Of a stretch of DNA of 16,639 nt, positions 13,749 through 16,639 are shown piece after piece. Source of the DNA: DATJZG01 sp035499295 (GTDB lineage Bacteria; Myxococcota; Myxococcia; Myxococcales; Anaeromyxobacteraceae); NCBI GenBank assembly GCA_035499295.1, contig DATJZG010000071.1:1-16639 (forward strand). The letters are read 5' to 3'. A program made the position numbers and the translations under genes. Below the pieces are notes generated by a model. The model had not been told where the DNA came from, ran no database searches, and worked only from the letters and a program-made list of their open reading frames with translations. Position 1 is the first letter of the stretch. Each line of letters opens with the position of its first letter.

Positions 13749-14219
13749 ATGGTCAAGAAGCAGCCCAGTTCCCGCTCCTGCTTCGTGTGCGGACGCGAGA
13801 ACGACGCCGGCCTGCGGACGCGCTGGGTGGAGGACGACACCGCCGGGGAGGCCCGGGCCACAGTAGTGCTGGAGGAGTGCTTCCACGGCTTCCCCGGACT
13901 GGTGCACGGGGGGATCGTCACCGCTCTCCTCGACGAGGCGATGGTGAGAGCCCTCCTGCTCGAGGGGACCTTCGACGACCTGATGGTGACGGCGAGGATG
14001 GAGATCACCTTCCGGAGGGCCACTCCCACCGGGCAGCCACTCACCGTGGTGGGCCGGATCGCGAAGCGCACCGCGTCGCGGGCAAACGCCGAAGCGGAGG
14101 TTCGGCTCGCGGACGGCACCGTCGCCGCCCGGGCCGAGGGGCTCCTGTTGCGGCAGCCGCCGGAGGTGGCGCGGGCCTGGGCCGAGGAGCGGGCCCACTG
14201 GAGAGTGGACGACGACTAG
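13749..14219 (+). CDS. PaaI-type hotdog-fold thioesterase
   Basis: A 156-residue cytoplasmic protein of the PaaI/YbgC-like hotdog superfamily, which hydrolyses acyl-CoA thioesters. The signature GLVHGGIVTALLDEAM (residues ~50-65) carries the HGG motif and the Asp/Glu of the long hotdog helix. MVTARMEITFRRATPTGQPL and AEAEVRLADGTVAARAEG are the central beta strands. A short N-terminal SSRSCFVCGREN contains a CxxC pair, common in this subgroup, where it precedes the NxxGL segment. The ATG has GAGGAGGG seven bases upstream. The gene is divergent from the aldo/keto reductase and lies 52 bp before the MOSC gene in the same direction, so the latter two may be co-transcribed. The natural acyl substrate is unknown. 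Confidence 0.92.
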   Translation: MVKKQPSSRSCFVCGRENDAGLRTRWVEDDTAGEARATVVLEECFHGFPGLVHGGIVTALLDEAMVRALLLEGTFDDLMVTARMEITFRRATPTGQPLTVVGRIAKRTASRANAEAEVRLADGTVAARAEGLLLRQPPEVARAWAEERAHWRVDDD

Positions 14220-14271
14220 CGAAGGGCAGCGCCCCCTCGCGCCCGGCTCCGGTCGCCGTTACATCGGTGCG

Positions 14272-14760
14272 ATGCAGGTCGGAACGGTCGCCTCCATCAA
14301 CGTCTCGAGGGGCGGCGTGCCCAAACGCCCGGTGGCCTCGGTGCTCGTCACCGCCTCCGGACTGGAGGGGGACGAGCAGCGCGATCTCCGCTGGCACGGC
14401 GGGCCCGACCGGGCCGTGTCGCTTTTCTCTCTCGAGATCATCGACTCCCTCTCCCGGGGGGGGCACCCGATCGGCGTCGGGACCGCGGGCGAGAACCTGA
14501 CCGTGTCGGGACTCGACTGGGGCGGGATGGTTCCGGGAGCGGAGGTCGCCGTGGGCGATGTCCGGCTGCGCATCACGGGCTACGCCGCACCGTGCTCCAA
14601 GATCCAGGCCTCGTTCCTCGAAGGCGACTTCACGCGCATCTCCGACAAGACCCACCCCGGCTCTAGCCGCCTGTACGCTCGCGTCCTCGCGGGCGGGGTC
14701 GTGCGGACCGGTGACCCGGTGTCGGTCGTCGCGGAGGAAAGCAAGGTTCCGGGGACGTAG
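14272..14760 (+). CDS. MOSC-domain protein (YiiM-like)
   Basis: A 162-residue cytoplasmic protein consisting of one MOSC domain, the fold found at the C-terminus of molybdenum-cofactor sulfurases and in mARC and YiiM. GLEGDEQRDLRWHGGPDRAV (residues 30-49) and GTAGENLTVSGLDW are MOSC hallmarks. Cys108 in GYAAPCSKI matches the conserved cysteine proposed to ligate Mo. It is shorter than E. coli YiiM (~220 residues) because the C-terminal region is absent. Such proteins reduce N-hydroxylated substrates in YiiM and mARC, or act in cofactor maturation; which applies here is open. No Shine-Dalgarno sequence precedes ATG 14272, so translation may depend on coupling with the thioesterase 52 bp upstream, or on a short leader. 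Confidence 0.92.
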   Translation: MQVGTVASINVSRGGVPKRPVASVLVTASGLEGDEQRDLRWHGGPDRAVSLFSLEIIDSLSRGGHPIGVGTAGENLTVSGLDWGGMVPGAEVAVGDVRLRITGYAAPCSKIQASFLEGDFTRISDKTHPGSSRLYARVLAGGVVRTGDPVSVVAEESKVPGT

Positions 14761-14773
14761 CGAGTTGGCGCCC

Positions 14774-15295
14774 TCACAGCCCGCTCGTGTTCGCCCCAGG
14801 CGCTCTCGACGTGTATTCGATGCCGGGGGTGATGCCGGCGCCCACCGAGACGAGGCCCAGCTGGATCACGTCGCCGTTGCTCATCAGCCAGCCGTCGTTC
14901 TTCTCTTGGGTCGCCGCCGGCGGCCCGTACTTCGCGATGAGGGCCGCGCGGAGCGTCTGCCGCACGCTCTCGGCCTGAACCGGGCTCGGCGGCTCGAAGA
15001 GGGCCTGCCGCAGGTCCACGTCCGTTCCCTGCTCGGGGAAGACGATGGAGACCTTCTTGAGCCCGCCCTTCGGCCCCCCGAAGTCGAACGTGATCATCGC
15101 GGTCGAGAGGCCTGCGACGGGGCGCAGCACGCGGTACTCGGTCCTGCCGTCGGCGTGCCGGTCGAGGACCCCACCCGGGTAGAGGGCCTGCACCTCGCCG
15201 ACGCTCATCCCCCATGTGGTCTTGTCGTAGCCCGCGAACGCGGAGGTGGCGGCCCCGGCGAGAAGGAGCGCAGCGAGGGTCAGGGAGATTCTCAT
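14774..15295 (-). CDS. Exported protein of unknown function
   Basis: A 173-residue protein with a clear Sec signal peptide (MRISLTLAALLLAGAATSAFA, cleavage likely after residue 21). I do not recognise a named family. The mature part begins YDKTTWGMSVGEVQALYPGG, a 'TWGMS..EV...YP' opening I associate with small periplasmic proteins of unknown role. It continues with STAMITFDFGG, LKKVSIVFPE, a helix around QAESVRQTLRAALIAKYGPP, and a final strand region. There are no cysteines and no transmembrane segment after the signal. GGAAGGTG precedes the ATG. The gene is divergent from the TSUP transporter (274 bp apart) and converges on the MOSC gene, 13 bp apart, with no obvious terminator between them. 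Confidence 0.86.
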   Translation of the reverse strand: MRISLTLAALLLAGAATSAFAGYDKTTWGMSVGEVQALYPGGVLDRHADGRTEYRVLRPVAGLSTAMITFDFGGPKGGLKKVSIVFPEQGTDVDLRQALFEPPSPVQAESVRQTLRAALIAKYGPPAATQEKNDGWLMSNGDVIQLGLVSVGAGITPGIEYTSRAPGANTSGL

Positions 15296-15329
15296 GGCTC
15301 ACCTTCCTTGGGCGTTTGCACGAAGGGAC

Positions 15330-15338
15330 ACGATAGCA
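15330..15338 (-). promoter_or_regulatory. Possible extended -10 promoter (TGCTATCGT) for the exported protein gene
   Basis: The minus strand reads TGCTATCGT, an extended -10 (TGn) in front of a hexamer matching TATAAT at 4 of 6. The predicted start near 15322 gives a leader of about 27 bases with GGAAGG before ATG 15295. There is no clear -35 box. Confidence 0.27.
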
Positions 15339-15471
15339 GGTGGTGCCGGGCTGGGAACTCCGCGCCCGCCATCCAAGGGGACCGGCCCGCCCAGCGATTC
15401 CAGCGCGGACTCCGCGAGCGCCGACCCACGACCCCGGGGGGGCGCCCGCGCCGCTCCTCGAGAAACAGGCT

Positions 15472-15485
15472 CCGAGTCGACTCGG
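15472..15485. repeat. Perfect 14-bp palindrome in the divergent intergenic region
   Basis: CCGAGTCGACTCGG is fully self-complementary with no spacer. It lies in the 274-bp gap between the exported-protein gene and the TSUP gene, 84 bp before the TSUP ATG. It could be an operator for a dimeric regulator. About one such palindrome per window of this size is expected by chance, so the location is the main argument. The rest of the gap (15296-15569) shows G/C runs but no gene. Confidence 0.35.
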
Positions 15486-15569
15486 TCCGGCGCTCGCTGC
15501 CCCGGGGGCATAGAAACGTGGAACAGCCGGAGGCCGCGCGGGCCCGACGGCGAAGGGAGACCCCTGCCG

Positions 15570-16406
15570 ATGACCCTGCTCTCGATGACCGCCCTCTTGT
15601 GGTCGGGGGCCCTGACGGCCGGACTGGTGGGCGCGCTCACCGGCCTCGGCGGGGGAGTGGTGATCGTGCCCATGCTCGCGCTCGGCTTCGGGGTGGACGT
15701 CCGCTACGCCATCGGTGCCTCGCTCCTCTCGGTCATCGCGACGTCCTCCGGAGCAGCGGCCGCGTACGTGAAGGAGGGGATCACCAACATCCGAGTGGGC
15801 ATGTTCCTCGAGGTCGCCACCACGATGGGCGCCATCGCCGGGGCGCTCGTCGCCACCCACGTCTCCACGAGCGCGGTCGCCATCCTCTTCGGCGCCGTCC
15901 TGCTCGGATCGGTGGCCACCTCCTTCCGGGAGCCCCCAGGCAAGAGCGGCGACGGTGGGGAGGATCGGCTGGCGGGCTGGCTGGGCCTGGAGGGGAGCTA
16001 CCGTACGGCTCTCGAGGAGGTCCACTACCGGGCGCGGCGGGTGCCCCTCGGTTTCGGCGTCATGGTCCTCGCGGGAGCCCTGTCCGGGCTCCTCGGGATC
16101 GGTTCCGGGGCCCTGAAGGTCATCGCCATGGACAACGTCATGCGATTGCCCTTCAAGGTCTCCACGGCGACGAGCAACTTCATGATCGGGGTCACCGCGG
16201 CGGCGAGCGCCGGCATCTACGTCACTCGAGGCTACATCGATCCGGCCCTGGCGTTTCCCGTGGTCCTGGGGGCGCTCCCCGGGGCTCTCGTCGGCTCCCG
16301 CCTCCTGCCCCGGATCCACAGCAACGTCCTGCGCCTCCTCTTCGCGGGCGTGATCGGGATCCTGGCCGTCGAGATGCTCTACAAGGGCATCACCGGGAGG
16401 CTCTAG
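15570..16406 (+). CDS. TSUP-family transporter (TauE/SafE sulfite exporter-like)
   Basis: A 278-residue inner-membrane protein of the COG0730 family, which moves sulfite, sulfonates or other small organic anions. Two related halves are visible. The first opens with GLVGALTGLGGGVVIVPML (residues 18-36) and continues with YAIGASLLSVIATSSGAAAAY. The second has LAGALSGLLGIGSGALKV (167-184) followed by FKVSTATSNFMIGVTAAAS and LGALPGALVGSRLLPRI. I count about eight hydrophobic segments, with a charged cytoplasmic-type loop near 118-158 between the halves. I chose ATG 15570 because AAGGGAGA lies nine bases upstream and the first hydrophobic segment follows. The frame extends back to 15246 only as a shadow of the divergent gene. 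A DUF1634 gene follows after three bases, the usual partner of this subtype. The anion is unknown; sulfite is a guess supported by the sulfur operon 9 kb away. Confidence 0.93.
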   Translation: MTLLSMTALLWSGALTAGLVGALTGLGGGVVIVPMLALGFGVDVRYAIGASLLSVIATSSGAAAAYVKEGITNIRVGMFLEVATTMGAIAGALVATHVSTSAVAILFGAVLLGSVATSFREPPGKSGDGGEDRLAGWLGLEGSYRTALEEVHYRARRVPLGFGVMVLAGALSGLLGIGSGALKVIAMDNVMRLPFKVSTATSNFMIGVTAAASAGIYVTRGYIDPALAFPVVLGALPGALVGSRLLPRIHSNVLRLLFAGVIGILAVEMLYKGITGRL

Positions 16407-16409
16407 ACC

Positions 16410-16639
16410 ATGGCGTGGACCCGGTGGAACGAGGAGCGGGTGGATCAGGCCATCGGGAACACCCTGCGCGCCGGGGTCCTCCTCGCCGTTGCCATCGTCG
16501 CGGTGGGGGCCGCCGTCTTCCTCGCCCGCCACGGCGCCGAGCGCCCTCCCGACTACCACGTCTTCCGGGGCGAGCCCGGGGAGATGCGGACCGTATCGGG
16601 GATCCTGGAGGCCGCGCTCCGAGGGAGCGGAAGGGGGAT
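16410..16639 (+). CDS. DUF1634 membrane protein (partial, runs off the window)
   Basis: The first 76 codons are present. The reading MAWTRWNEERVDQAIGNTLR leads into a hydrophobic segment GVLLAVAIVAVGAAVFLA (about residues 22-39), then RHGAERPPDYHVFRGEPGEMR. The pattern of a charged opening, a first transmembrane helix and a 'dY..F.GeP' stretch is what I remember of DUF1634 proteins, which have three helices and are commonly encoded right after TSUP transporters. The ATG is three bases after the TSUP stop, with GGGAGG inside the end of the transporter gene, so the pair is one operon and probably one membrane complex. The function of the family is unknown. Confidence 0.85.
   Translation, partial: MAWTRWNEERVDQAIGNTLRAGVLLAVAIVAVGAAVFLARHGAERPPDYHVFRGEPGEMRTVSGILEAALRGSGRG

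Noticed and set aside
15246..15569. N-terminal extension of the TSUP protein by 108 residues.
   Set aside because: It would overlap the start of the divergent exported-protein gene and has no family resemblance, and a good ribosome site precedes ATG 15570.
14580..16559. A 659-codon minus-strand open frame covering the exported protein and the TSUP gene.
   Set aside because: It is low-complexity, rich in Gly, Arg, Asp and His, and antisense to clear TSUP and MOSC coding sequence.

Overview
The window is about 16.6 kb of very GC-rich DNA (roughly 70% by eye), densely packed with bacterial genes. GTG starts, GGAGG-type ribosome sites, Tat-exported molybdoenzymes, multihaem cytochromes and long spurious antisense frames suggest a respiratory Gram-negative soil or sediment bacterium. 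Myxococcota (Anaeromyxobacter-like) or another former deltaproteobacterial group is my guess; the phylum is inference. I see no tRNA, rRNA, CRISPR array, transposase or phage gene. The window starts inside a glycogen phosphorylase gene and ends inside a small membrane-protein gene.

Layout: (1) 1-2102, glycogen breakdown: the 3' end of glgP followed 32 bp later by phosphoglucomutase. (2) 2157-4692, an AraC-type regulator converging on a phytoene-desaturase/RetSat-like FAD oxidoreductase; their 3' ends overlap by 125 bp. (3) 4808-6867, a leftward sulfane-sulfur operon: a CoA-disulfide reductase fused to rhodanese, then an ATGA-coupled single-domain rhodanese, closed by a likely terminator. (4) 7007-12197, a rightward nitrogen-respiration cluster: an octahaem hydroxylamine-oxidoreductase-family cytochrome, the periplasmic nitrate reductase NapA, NapB overlapping it by ATGA, and an unknown small protein. 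(5) 12214-13604, leftward: a tiny class I cytochrome c and an aldo/keto reductase whose catalytic His position is Ala. (6) 13749-14760, rightward: a PaaI-like hotdog thioesterase and a MOSC-domain protein. (7) 14774-15295, leftward: an exported protein of unknown function. (8) 15570-16639, rightward: a TauE/SafE (TSUP) transporter and the start of a DUF1634 membrane protein.

The most interesting part is region 4. NapAB would reduce nitrate to nitrite in the periplasm, and the HAO-family cytochrome encoded immediately upstream is a candidate to reduce nitrite further, to hydroxylamine, NO or ammonium. This resembles the Nap plus reverse-HAO route proposed for some Campylobacterota (epsilonproteobacteria), where nrfA is missing. 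No napC, napD, napF, napG, napH, nrfA, nrfH or hcp gene lies in the window, so the quinol-side electron donor is not visible. The sulfur operon diverges from this cluster across a 205-bp intergenic region, and a TSUP/DUF1634 exporter pair lies at the far end, so sulfur-compound handling and nitrate respiration sit side by side.

Gene identities rest on motifs read directly from the translations and remembered family features. No database search was run. The promoter and hairpin calls are weak pattern matches and carry low confidence.
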